In this document: positions 7,945 to 15,731 of the stretch, in pieces
How positions within the stretch are numbered: the stretch's first letter is position 1
Layout of the letters: every line of letters begins with the position of its first letter
Assembly: GCF_030700285.1 (NCBI RefSeq)
Contig: NZ_JAUYZJ010000005.1
Location: 124,001 to 188,000 of the forward strand
Direction of reading: 5' to 3'
DNA: 64,000 bases
Source: Methylobacterium sp. NEAU K
GTDB taxonomy: Bacteria > Pseudomonadota > Alphaproteobacteria > Rhizobiales > Beijerinckiaceae
Made by a program: the position numbers and the translations under genes
Notes under the pieces: model-generated
Database searches by the model: none
Told to the model about the DNA's origin: nothing
Seen by the model: only the letters and a program-made list of their open reading frames with translations

Positions 7945-8928
7945 ATGAACCGCCGCTTCGAGGCAGGTCTGAGTGCGGTCGCCGTCGGTGCGTGGTTCGC
8001 CCTGTGCGGGCCGGCCGCGGCCAACACCGTCTACGTCACCAATGAGAAGGGCAACTCGGTCAGCGTCATCGACACGAACACGATGGCCGTCACCGGGACC
8101 TGGAAAGTCGGGCGGCGGCCCCGGGGGGTGACCGTGTCGAAGGACGGCAAGGAATTGTTCGTCTGCGCGAGCGACGACGACCGCATCGACGTGCTGGATA
8201 CCAGCTCCGGCAAGGTCGTGCGCTCCCTGCGCTCCGGCCCGGATCCCGAGCAGTTCATCCTCGATTCCTCGGGCAACCCGCTCTACGTCGCCAACGAAGA
8301 TGACAGCCAGGTCACGATCATCGACATCGAGAAGAACAAGGTGCTCGCCGAGGTGCCGGTGGGCGTCGAGCCGGAGGGGATGGGCCTGTCGCCGGACGGA
8401 AAGATCCTGGTCAACACCTCTGAAACCACCAACATGGCTCACTTCATCGACACGAAGACCTTTCAGGTGATCGATAACGTGTTGGTGGACGCCCGCCCGC
8501 GCTTCGCCGAATTCACCGCCGACGGGAAGTTCCTGTGGGTTTCCGCGGAGGTCGGCGGCACGGTCAGCGTGATTGACGTGGCGCAGCGCCGGGTCGTCAA
8601 GAAGATCACCTTCAAGATCCCGAGCGTGAACGACGAGGCGATCCAGCCGGTCGGCATCCGCATCACCAAGGACGGGACCAAGGCCTTCATCGCCCTAGGT
8701 CCTGCAAACCGGGTCGCTGTGGTCGATGCCAAGACCTACGCGGTCGAGAAATACCTGCCGGTGGGCCAGCGCGTCTGGCAGCTCGCCTTCACGCCGGACC
8801 AGAAGATGCTGTTTACGACGAATGGCACGTCCAACGACGTCTCGGTGATCGACGTGGCTGCCGAGAAGGTGGTCAAAAGTATTCCGGTCGGGTTGCTGCC
8901 GTGGGGCGTGGCGATCTCGCCCAACTGA
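7945..8928 (+). CDS. lutB: PQQ-catabolism-associated YVTN beta-propeller protein (LutB-like)
   Basis: 327 residues from the ATG at 7945, which follows a GGGAAGGG ribosome binding site. Signal peptide MNRRFEAGLSAVAVGAWFAL is followed by propeller blades with repeats such as TVYVTNEKGNSVSVIDT, PLYVANEDDSQVTIIDI and MLFTTNGTSNDVSVIDV. This is the beta-propeller family that co-occurs with the PQQ-linked ABC transporter; LutB of Methylorubrum has this position. Periplasmic. Many acidic loop residues (ASDDDRIDV, NEDDSQV) could coordinate metal, which is inference. Strong architectural similarity to the protein at 906-1862. Confidence 0.85.
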   Translation: MNRRFEAGLSAVAVGAWFALCGPAAANTVYVTNEKGNSVSVIDTNTMAVTGTWKVGRRPRGVTVSKDGKELFVCASDDDRIDVLDTSSGKVVRSLRSGPDPEQFILDSSGNPLYVANEDDSQVTIIDIEKNKVLAEVPVGVEPEGMGLSPDGKILVNTSETTNMAHFIDTKTFQVIDNVLVDARPRFAEFTADGKFLWVSAEVGGTVSVIDVAQRRVVKKITFKIPSVNDEAIQPVGIRITKDGTKAFIALGPANRVAVVDAKTYAVEKYLPVGQRVWQLAFTPDQKMLFTTNGTSNDVSVIDVAAEKVVKSIPVGLLPWGVAISPN

Positions 8929-9050
8929 TCGTTCGGAACGGACAGCGGCCTGCCGGGCGCCTTCCGAAAGCCGCGTCCGATCCGGAACCCGGTCGGACGG
9001 GCCAAGCAGACCATGACCGCGAGATCGGCGGCACAACGGTAGGAACCGAC

Positions 9051-9485
9051 ATGAGGCGGACGTTTCGGATCGCATCCCTCGCTCTCGCCGGCCTGTTCGC
9101 GGCCGGTCCCGCGGGCGCGCTCGACCTGACCAAGAAGCGGGAGAACCTGCCCGACCTCGTCCTGGGTGACGATCAGGGCAACGACTTCACGGTCGAGAAC
9201 AAGGACATCAGCCTCGAATCCGGCAAGGCCTATCGGCTGCGCATCGTCGCCAAGGGACATCAGGAATACAAATTCTACGCGCCGGAGTTTTTCCGCTACA
9301 TCTGGCTCAATCAGATCGTCATCGAGCACAAGGAGATCCATGGCGGCGGCGCGCCCGATCACTTTGAGTTCGACGATCCCGGCGAGATCGCCGTGGAGTT
9401 CGTCGCGATCAAGCCCGGCACCTACAAGTGGGAGGCGCGCGGACTGGAAGCTAAGGGCATGACCGGCACGCTGACGGTGAAGTGA
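9051..9485 (+). CDS. lutC: small periplasmic cupredoxin-like protein in lut cluster (LutC by order)
   Basis: 144 residues from the ATG at 9051. Signal peptide MRRTFRIASLALAGLFAAGPAGA is followed by a beta-rich domain resembling a cupredoxin fold: FTVENKDISLESGKAYRLRIVAK and the closing PGTYKWEARGLEAKGMTGTLTV. There is no cysteine for a blue-copper site. Instead the middle is rich in His and acidic residues (IEHKEIHGGGAPDHFEFDD, about residues 93-111). The stop shares one base with the next start (TGATG). Symbol is by gene order only. Confidence 0.65.
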   Translation: MRRTFRIASLALAGLFAAGPAGALDLTKKRENLPDLVLGDDQGNDFTVENKDISLESGKAYRLRIVAKGHQEYKFYAPEFFRYIWLNQIVIEHKEIHGGGAPDHFEFDDPGEIAVEFVAIKPGTYKWEARGLEAKGMTGTLTVK

Positions 9486-9727
9486 TGCGCGTGTTCCTCG
9501 TTGCCTGCACCCTCCTGCTCCCGGCTCCGGCCATGGCCGCGGACGATGCCTCGGCCTGCGCCGAGGGCATCACGATGATCCGCGACTCGCTCGCTCTGAA
9601 CCCGCCCGAAGCCGCACTGCCCAAGCTGAAGAAGGCTTTGCGCGTGGCCGAGCGGGAACAGAAAGAGGGCGAATTAGACGAATGCCTCGAAGCGGTGGCC
9701 GAAGCCCGGAAGGTCCTGGGGCGATGA
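9485..9727 (+). CDS. lutD: small exported helical protein in lut cluster (LutD by order)
   Basis: 80 residues. Start is ATG at 9485 overlapping the previous stop (TGATG); the stop overlaps the ABC ATPase start (ATGA). Signal peptide MRVFLVACTLLLPAPAMAADD is followed by an alpha-helical domain of about 60 residues with two cysteines (SACAEG, LDECLEA) placed as if to bridge a helical hairpin. Acidic residues are frequent in the C-terminal helix. Too small for confident family assignment; symbol by order only. Confidence 0.6.
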   Translation: MRVFLVACTLLLPAPAMAADDASACAEGITMIRDSLALNPPEAALPKLKKALRVAEREQKEGELDECLEAVAEARKVLGR

Positions 9728-10473
9728 GCGCCGGGGAGGTGCCAGCACTCTTGGTCGAGCATGTCGGCCACCGCTTCGGCACGCGCGCGGCCCTCGACGA
9801 CGTGTCGATCGCGGTCGAGCAAGGTCGGTTTGCCGCGCTGCTCGGACCGAACGGCGCCGGCAAGACCACGCTGTTCTCGGTGATCACCCGACTCTACAAC
9901 AATCAGACCGGACGGGTCTCGATCTTCGGCCATGCCCTTGACCGCGAGCCGTCGCGGGCGCTGGCCCGGCTCGGCGTGGTGTTTCAGGCGCGGACCCTCG
10001 ATACCGACCTGACCGTCGAGCAGAACCTGCTCTACCATGCCAGCCTTCACGGCATCACCCGTGGGGCGGGTAAGCTCCGGGTGGGCACGTTGCTCGACCG
10101 GGTCGGGCTTGCGGACCGGCGTCACGACAAGGTCCGCACGCTCTCTGGCGGTCAGTCACGCCGCATCGAGATCGCCCGCTCGCTGATCCACCGCCCGGAC
10201 TTGCTCCTGCTCGACGAGCCCACCGTCGGGCTGGACCTGGAGTCGCGCGCCGACATCGTGGCGATCGTTCGCGCCCTGGTGCGCGAGGAAGGGCTATCGG
10301 TGCTCTGGGCCACTCATATCTTCGAAGAGATCGCTCCGGAGGATGACGCGGTCGTGCTGCACCGGGGCCGAATCGTCGCCCGGGGCCGCGCCGGGGATAT
10401 CGGGGCACCGGGGGAGGGGCTAGCCGATGCGTTCCGCCGCCTCGTGGCCGAGCCGGGGCGAGCGGCGGCATGA
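9724..10473 (+). CDS. lutE: ABC transporter ATP-binding protein, PQQ/lanthanide system (LutE-like)
   Basis: 249 residues, ATG at 9724 overlapping the lutD stop. A complete ABC ATPase: Walker A GPNGAGKTT (about residues 39-47), Q-loop VVFQARTLD, signature LSGGQSRRIEIARSL, Walker B LLLLDEPTVGLDLES and H-loop ATHIFEE. It belongs to the export-type (ABC-2 partner) branch found in PQQ-linked alcohol systems, where it pairs with the permease at 10721. Unusually, a palindromic repeat of about 250 bases separates the two subunits. Confidence 0.85.
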   Translation: MSAGEVPALLVEHVGHRFGTRAALDDVSIAVEQGRFAALLGPNGAGKTTLFSVITRLYNNQTGRVSIFGHALDREPSRALARLGVVFQARTLDTDLTVEQNLLYHASLHGITRGAGKLRVGTLLDRVGLADRRHDKVRTLSGGQSRRIEIARSLIHRPDLLLLDEPTVGLDLESRADIVAIVRALVREEGLSVLWATHIFEEIAPEDDAVVLHRGRIVARGRAGDIGAPGEGLADAFRRLVAEPGRAAA

Positions 10474-10500
10474 TCGCTGAATCACGCCAGCGGAAGCCGG

Positions 10501-10685
10501 CACCCTCGCCGTACTCCCTTGGCGAGGGTGCATTCCCTCCGGAGCGGGGAGGGAGAGGGGCGTTGCAACGCTGCAGGACGTGGTTGCCGTCGCGATCTCC
10601 CCGGATGCGTCTCTCCACTCCTGCGGGCCTTCGTCCCGGCCCGATCCCTGCCGACGCAGGGTCCGACCTCTCCCGCAAGGAGAGG
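10501..10685 (+). repeat. intergenic palindromic repeat cluster between ABC ATPase and permease
   Basis: The 247-base gap inside the operon carries two clear hairpins. A perfect 10-base inverted repeat (CACCCTCGCC at 10501-10510 with GGCGAGGGTG at 10521-10530, 10-base loop) lies at the left. A perfect 7-base stem (CCTCTCC 10667-10673, GGAGAGG 10679-10685, loop CGCAA) lies at the right. GC-rich purine/pyrimidine blocks (GGAGCGGGGAGGGAGAGGGG) lie between. This layout resembles REP/BIME-type elements rather than a terminator. No ORF with coding character is present. Confidence 0.65.
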
Positions 10686-10720
10686 AGGGAAGGCCCCTTG
10701 CTGGACATGGGCATGCACGC

Positions 10721-11602
10721 ATGACGATGCCGACGCCACGTTCCCTAGCAACGTCGCAAGGAGCCCCAGCCCGGATCGGGCGCCTTGACGCGGTCGGCTA
10801 CCTGATCTGTCTCGGCGGCATCGTTCGCCGGGAATTGCTTCGCTTCTTCAATCAGAAGGAACGGTTCTTCTCCGCACTGGTGCGGCCGCTCGTCTGGCTG
10901 TTCATCTTCGCGGCGGGCTTCCGCAACACGCTCGGGGTTTCGATCGAGCCGCCCTACCAGACCTACGTGCTCTACGAGGTCTACGTGGTGCCCGGGCTTG
11001 CCGTGATGATCCAGCTGTTCAACGGCATGCAATCGTCGCTCTCGATGGTCTACGACCGCGAGGTCGGCTCGATGAAGGTTCTGCTGACATCGCCCTATCC
11101 GCGGTGGCTGCTGCTTCTGGCCAAGCTGATCGCGGGCGTCTCGGTCTCCATTGTGCAGGCCTACGCGTTCCTGGCGGTCGCGTATTTCTGGGAGACCGAT
11201 ATCCCGCCGCTTGGATACCTGGCGGCGCTGCCGGCCTTCCTGGCCTCGGGGCTGATGCTGGGGGCGATCGGTCTGTTCCTGTCCTCCCTAGTGCGCCAGC
11301 TCGAGAACTTCGCCAGCGTGATGAACTTCGTGATCTTCCCGATGTTCTTCGCCTCCTCGGCGCTCTATCCCCTGTGGCGGATCCGCGAGTCGTCGGAGTC
11401 GCTGTATTGGATCTGCGAGCTGAACCCGTTCAGCCACGCGGTCCAGCTCGTGCGCTACGCCCTCTACATCCAATTCGAGCCGGTCGCCTGCGCCGTCGTG
11501 GTCGGCGTGACCCTGGCTTTCTTCGGCATGGCGGTCATCGCCTATGATCCCGGCCGCGGCATCATGGCCCGGCGCGGTGGTCCGGCCGGCGATAATTCTT
11601 GA
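10721..11602 (+). CDS. lutF: ABC-2 type permease, PQQ/lanthanide system (LutF-like)
   Basis: 293 residues from the ATG at 10721. An N-terminal cytoplasmic stretch (VRRELLRFFNQKERFFSALVRPLVWLFIF) is followed by about six hydrophobic segments and the ABC-2 loop YDREVGSMKVLLTSPYPRW. A late motif ELNPFSHAVQLVRYALY is typical of the family. It pairs with the ATPase at 9724. Related permeases are annotated as PedC in alcohol-oxidation clusters. In lanthanide-using Methylorubrum this subunit is the inner-membrane part of the lut transporter. Confidence 0.82.
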   Translation: MTMPTPRSLATSQGAPARIGRLDAVGYLICLGGIVRRELLRFFNQKERFFSALVRPLVWLFIFAAGFRNTLGVSIEPPYQTYVLYEVYVVPGLAVMIQLFNGMQSSLSMVYDREVGSMKVLLTSPYPRWLLLLAKLIAGVSVSIVQAYAFLAVAYFWETDIPPLGYLAALPAFLASGLMLGAIGLFLSSLVRQLENFASVMNFVIFPMFFASSALYPLWRIRESSESLYWICELNPFSHAVQLVRYALYIQFEPVACAVVVGVTLAFFGMAVIAYDPGRGIMARRGGPAGDNS

Positions 11603-11615
11603 TGGAGCCCGCTCG

Positions 11616-12254
11616 ATGAACCGATTTGCCCTCCACTTTGTCGGCCCTGCGCTCGGCCTCGCGCTCCTGGCCGGACCAGCGCTCGCGCAGCCTCGGCAGG
11701 ATCCGGACTGGCCCTGCGTCCAGCGCAAGGTCGGGAGCTTGAGCCCCGGCCAGTTCTGGACCGGGCCCGATATAGCCGCGGCGGGCGATTGGGGCGCCGA
11801 CAACGATGCCGCAGTGCTAGCCCAGAAGATCGCATCCCGCCGGACCGAGCTATCCCAGGTCGGGCCGCTCCTCGACGCCTACGTCGAGAAGCTCGGTTCC
11901 GACAAGGACGCGAAGGACAAGGCCCTGACCCGGGTCTATGCGGGCGTATTCGAAGTCATCAACGGCGAGCGCGACAAGGTGATGGGCGGGATCTCCCGCT
12001 ACGCGCAGGGCCAGCGCCGGATGGCGGAGCGGATCCGCGACGAGGCTGACAAGGTCAGCCAGACCAAAGATGCACCGAGCGCATCGGACGCCACCGAGTT
12101 GCCGAAAGATCAATCGGATCTCGAGACGAAATTCGCCTGGGACCGGCGGATCTTCCAGGAGCGCAGCCAGTCGCTGACCTATGTCTGCGAGGTTCCGCAA
12201 TTGCTCGAGCAGCGGCTCGGCGAGATTGCCCGCATGATTCAGGCGCACCTCTGA
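11616..12254 (+). CDS. lutG: exported helical protein of the lut cluster (LutG by order)
   Basis: 212 residues, starting 13 bases after the permease stop. Signal peptide MNRFALHFVGPALGLALLAG ends near ALA. The mature part is mostly helical and charged, with conserved-looking DPDWPCVQRKVGSLSPGQFW near its N-terminus, a central helix (AKDKALTRVYAGVFEVINGERDKV) and a second cysteine late (LTYVCEVPQLLEQRL) that could pair with the first. I do not recognise a characterised family. Operon position is the only functional clue. Confidence 0.6.
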   Translation: MNRFALHFVGPALGLALLAGPALAQPRQDPDWPCVQRKVGSLSPGQFWTGPDIAAAGDWGADNDAAVLAQKIASRRTELSQVGPLLDAYVEKLGSDKDAKDKALTRVYAGVFEVINGERDKVMGGISRYAQGQRRMAERIRDEADKVSQTKDAPSASDATELPKDQSDLETKFAWDRRIFQERSQSLTYVCEVPQLLEQRLGEIARMIQAHL

Positions 12255-12469
12255 CCGGTGGCGTGGACCGCGGGCGCTCACATTGCCTAAACATCCTGTC
12301 CTGCTTGCCGAAATCTCCCTAAGCTCCTGAAATCGTTATAAAAACTGTTGCCATTAAACCACGTCGGTCCGCGTTCGATCGCCGTATTTCCCAAAGGTTG
12401 CCGAAACTGGGCACACGTGGTTTCGGATCAATTGTCTCCGCTTCCCCGACTCGCCAAGAATGATTGCAA

Positions 12470-12486
12470 GCCCGTCAGAAACGGGC
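12470..12486 (+). promoter_or_regulatory. small hairpin in the leader of the TonB receptor gene
   Basis: GCCCGT (12470-12475) and ACGGGC (12481-12486) form a perfect six-base stem with a five-base loop, 26 bases before the receptor ATG at 12512. The 257-base gap upstream also contains an AT-rich TTATAAAA at about 12336, so the receptor may have its own promoter. There is no T-tract after the stem, so it is more likely a leader structure than a terminator. Function is inference. Confidence 0.35.
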
Positions 12487-12511
12487 GTGGGGTCATGGCA
12501 AGGGGAATGGG

Positions 12512-15085
12512 ATGTCACTTCGGGCGCTTCGGAGCAGCCTCGTCGCGTCTGCGTCGATACTCGGGGGATCGATGCTCCCCAGCGCGGTGCAAGCGCAGAC
12601 CGCAGTGACCCTCGGCGAGATCAGTGTCGTGTCGACCACGCCAGTGGGCTCGGGCGGCGGCAACGCGAGCGGAACCCAGAACCTCGACGGACCTGCGCCG
12701 CAGGCTGCGGCCAGTTCCGCCGTCCCGCCGGGCGGTCCGGTCCGCCTGCGCGGCAGCGACCAACCGCTCTACAAGATCCCCAGCACGGTCGAGACGGTCA
12801 CGGCAAGCGACATCGCGGCCGATCGCGGTTCCGACAATGTCATCGCCACGTTGGCGCGGCGGACGCCCGGCATCAACCTGTCCGACGCGCAGGGCAATTC
12901 CAACCGGCCCGACGTCACCTATCGCGGCTTCACCGCCTCGCCGGTCCAGGGCGTGCCACAGGGGCTCGCTGTCTATCAGAACGGCGTGCGCATCAACGAG
13001 GCGTTCGGCGACACCGTCAACTTCGATCTGATCCCCCCGCAGGCGATCCAGCGCATCGACGTGGTGACGGGCAATCCGGTCTTCGGCCTCAACGCGCTCG
13101 GCGGCGCGGTCAACATCCAGATGAAGAATGGCTTCACGTGGCAGGGCACGGAGATCAGCGCCTGGGGCGGCTCCGACGCGCGCACGGCCGGCTATCTCGA
13201 ATACGGCAAGGTCTCCGGGCCTTGGAGCGTGTACTTCACCGGCGACGGGCTGAACGATCGCGGCTGGCGCTACGAGAGCCCGAGCACGATCGGCCGACTC
13301 TACGGCGACCTCGGCTACCGCTCGCAGGATTCGGAATTCCACCTGATCGGGCTCGCCGCACGCAGCTACTTCGGGGCGGCCGCGGCGACGCCGGTGGACT
13401 TCACCCACCGCGATCCGCGGGCTATTTTCACCTATCCGCAGACCACGACCACCGAGGTCGGAACCATCCAGCTCACCGGTCGGGTCGATATCTCGCCGAC
13501 CTGGGATCTCGCCGGCAACGCCTATTTCCGCCGCTTCAGCCAGACCTACGTGGACGGAAACGACGGCAACTTCGAACAGTGCAGCTCGCGTTCCAGCTAC
13601 CGCGGCTTTCTCTGTTACGAGGATGACGGGTTCAGCCCCTCCGCCGGCCAGTCACAGAATGCTTTCCGAAACCAGTTCCTGATTCTGGGCCAGCAAAATC
13701 AGCGCGTCCCGTTCCGGGCCAACATCCCCTACGGCACCCTCGACACGACCCAGACCGAGGCCACGGGTTTCGGCGGCTCGCTGCAGGCGTCCAATCGCGA
13801 CCGGGTCTTCGGCCTGCCCAACAGCTTCGTGGTGGGCGGCAGCATCGATACGGCGAACTACTCGTTCAAGTCGTCCAGCACGCTGGGGGTGATCAATCCG
13901 AACCTGTCGATCACCACCGATCCCAGCAATCCTTATTACGGCCCCATTCCCGGTCTCGGGACGCCGATGCTTCGGACGGCCGGGGCGCTCGGCATCGCGC
14001 CGAGCTCCGTCAACGGCTCGAACGTCTATATGGGCCTCTACACCCTCGACACCCTGGACGTCACCGACCGGCTGTCGCTCACCGCCGGGGCGCGGCTCAA
14101 CTTCGCGCGCATCGAGAGCGAGGATCTCACGGGCTTCTCGCCGGACGTAACCGGGACGCACTACTACAACAAGATCAATCCGGTCGCCGGCCTGACCTAC
14201 CGCTTCACCGACGCGCTGAACCTCTATGGCAGTTACTCGGAGTCGAACCGCGCGCCGACACCGCTGGAGCTGGCCTGCGCCAATCCGGCCCGGCCCTGCC
14301 TCCTGCCGAACTCGCTGGTGGCCGATCCGCCGCTCAAGCAGGTGACCGGTCGGACCTACGAAGTCGGCTTCCGCGGAGCGTTGCCCAACACCTATGACGG
14401 CGGCGTCATCACCTACAAGATCGGCGCCTTTCGCACCGACCTGACCAACGACATCCTATCGCTCGCTACGCCCGGAAACACCGCTCGCGCCTACTTCGTG
14501 AACGTGCCCTCCACCCAGCGGCAAGGGATTGAGGTCGGCAGCGAGTACACGGCCGACTACCTGCGGGTCTACGCCAACTACGCCCTGGTCGACGCCACCT
14601 TCCAGTTCAACGGCACGCTGTCCTCGCCCAACAATCCGCTGGCCGATGACGGCGCGATCCAGGTGCGCAAGGGCAACGTCGTTCCGCTGGTGCCCAACCA
14701 CCAGTTCAAGGCTGGGTTTGACTATTTCATCACTCCCGATTGGCAGGTCGGCCTCTATCTCCAGGCCTTCTCGGCGTCCTACTACCGCGGCGACGAGTCG
14801 AACTTGAACCGCAAGCTGCCGCCCTACTACGTGATGAACTTCCAGACGAAGTACCAAGTCACGAAGAACCTGGAAGTGTTCGGGATGGTCACTAACCTGA
14901 CCAACAACCGTTACGCGACCTTCGGCACCTATGCCCAGCCCGGCGCCGTGGCCGGCAACGTGGGGATCACCGATCCGCGGACCACGACTCTTGCGCAGCC
15001 GCTCTCGATCTATGCCGGCATTCGCTACGCCTTCGGTCCCGATCCGGTGCCGATGGCCGCTGAGCCGATTATCAGGAAGTACTGA
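12512..15085 (+). CDS. lutH: TonB-dependent outer membrane receptor of the lut cluster (LutH-like)
   Basis: 857 residues from the ATG at 12512, where a signal peptide starts (MSLRALRSSLVASASILGGS, cleavage after VQA). The plug domain follows (residues about 80-200: IPSTVETVTASDIAADRGSD, TYRGFTASPVQGVPQGLAVY, GNPVFGLNALGGAVNI), then a 22-strand-type beta barrel ending with aromatic strands such as LSIYAGIRYAFGPD. There is no N-terminal STN signalling domain. It closes the lut series and would carry the chelated substrate, inferred to be lanthanide-chelator, across the outer membrane. Confidence 0.85.
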   Translation: MSLRALRSSLVASASILGGSMLPSAVQAQTAVTLGEISVVSTTPVGSGGGNASGTQNLDGPAPQAAASSAVPPGGPVRLRGSDQPLYKIPSTVETVTASDIAADRGSDNVIATLARRTPGINLSDAQGNSNRPDVTYRGFTASPVQGVPQGLAVYQNGVRINEAFGDTVNFDLIPPQAIQRIDVVTGNPVFGLNALGGAVNIQMKNGFTWQGTEISAWGGSDARTAGYLEYGKVSGPWSVYFTGDGLNDRGWRYESPSTIGRLYGDLGYRSQDSEFHLIGLAARSYFGAAAATPVDFTHRDPRAIFTYPQTTTTEVGTIQLTGRVDISPTWDLAGNAYFRRFSQTYVDGNDGNFEQCSSRSSYRGFLCYEDDGFSPSAGQSQNAFRNQFLILGQQNQRVPFRANIPYGTLDTTQTEATGFGGSLQASNRDRVFGLPNSFVVGGSIDTANYSFKSSSTLGVINPNLSITTDPSNPYYGPIPGLGTPMLRTAGALGIAPSSVNGSNVYMGLYTLDTLDVTDRLSLTAGARLNFARIESEDLTGFSPDVTGTHYYNKINPVAGLTYRFTDALNLYGSYSESNRAPTPLELACANPARPCLLPNSLVADPPLKQVTGRTYEVGFRGALPNTYDGGVITYKIGAFRTDLTNDILSLATPGNTARAYFVNVPSTQRQGIEVGSEYTADYLRVYANYALVDATFQFNGTLSSPNNPLADDGAIQVRKGNVVPLVPNHQFKAGFDYFITPDWQVGLYLQAFSASYYRGDESNLNRKLPPYYVMNFQTKYQVTKNLEVFGMVTNLTNNRYATFGTYAQPGAVAGNVGITDPRTTTLAQPLSIYAGIRYAFGPDPVPMAAEPIIRKY

Positions 15086-15271
15086 GACGTCGCAGGCCCA
15101 GGGTCGGGCGCCTCCTTGCTGTCTTCGGACCGCAGGGGGCGCCCTTCGTGGTCCCGATCGGTGCGGCCTCAAGCCTCAGGAACGGGCCTCCCTCCGCCGC
15201 GTCTCTCACGGGAGCTGCCGACGATTCGGCTGAGCCGCCCGGTAAGCCGGGCCGGTCAAGCCGAAGGCGGC

Positions 15272-15649
15272 ATGAGGACCCGGAGAAACGCCTCGATGAT
15301 GATGAGATGTGCAATTGCAGCCCTGGCGCTCGCTGCCGCTACGCCGGCCCTGGCGACCCCGTGCGCCGACGAGGTAGCCACCCTGGAGCGGCGCCTCAAC
15401 AGTTCGGGCGCCGCTTCGGTGACAGGCACGACGCCGCCCGGCGGTACGACCTCCTCGAATTCCGACAAGGCTCTCGCGACGCCGCCGACCCTGACGAAGA
15501 GCGATGCCGGCGTGAAGCCCAGCGCGTCGGGCGTCGAGGAGGCGAAGAAGCTCGTGGCGAAGGCCCGTGACGAGGACAAGGCGGGCGATGCTCAGGCCTG
15601 CCGCGACACGATCATGAAGGCCAAGGAGAAGGCCGGCGCACTGCCGTAG
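15272..15649 (+). CDS. small exported protein, unknown function
   Basis: 125 residues from the ATG at 15272; ATGs at 15296-15302 are alternatives. Signal peptide around MMMRCAIAALALAAATPALA, then a helix with the first cysteine (TPCADEVATLERRLNSSG), a Thr/Pro/Ser-rich linker, and a C-terminal helix with a second cysteine (DEDKAGDAQACRDTIMKAKEKAG). The two-helix, two-cysteine pattern echoes the small protein at 9485. Followed by a strong palindromic hairpin. No family recognised. Confidence 0.6.
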   Translation: MRTRRNASMMMRCAIAALALAAATPALATPCADEVATLERRLNSSGAASVTGTTPPGGTTSSNSDKALATPPTLTKSDAGVKPSASGVEEAKKLVAKARDEDKAGDAQACRDTIMKAKEKAGALP

Positions 15650-15660
15650 CCGCGCGAACG

Positions 15661-15682
15661 GCCGGCGCCCGCGGGCGCCGGC
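15661..15682 (+). terminator. 22-base perfect palindrome, probable transcription terminator
   Basis: The sequence from 15661 to 15682 is a perfect GC palindrome that folds into a stem of about 10 pairs. It lies 11 bases after the stop of the exported protein gene and before the convergent sugar transferase gene. There is no clear T-run, so it may act bidirectionally or as a pause site. Confidence 0.5.
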
Positions 15683-15731
15683 TTCCGGGATAGGAACGCT
15701 GCTCTCGCCCCGGTTCAGCGGCCACCGGCAT

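Noticed and set aside
15661..15682. The 22-base palindrome as a recombination or attachment site
   Set aside because: It sits between convergent genes just after a stop codon and has no flanking repeat or integrase, so a terminator is the simpler reading.
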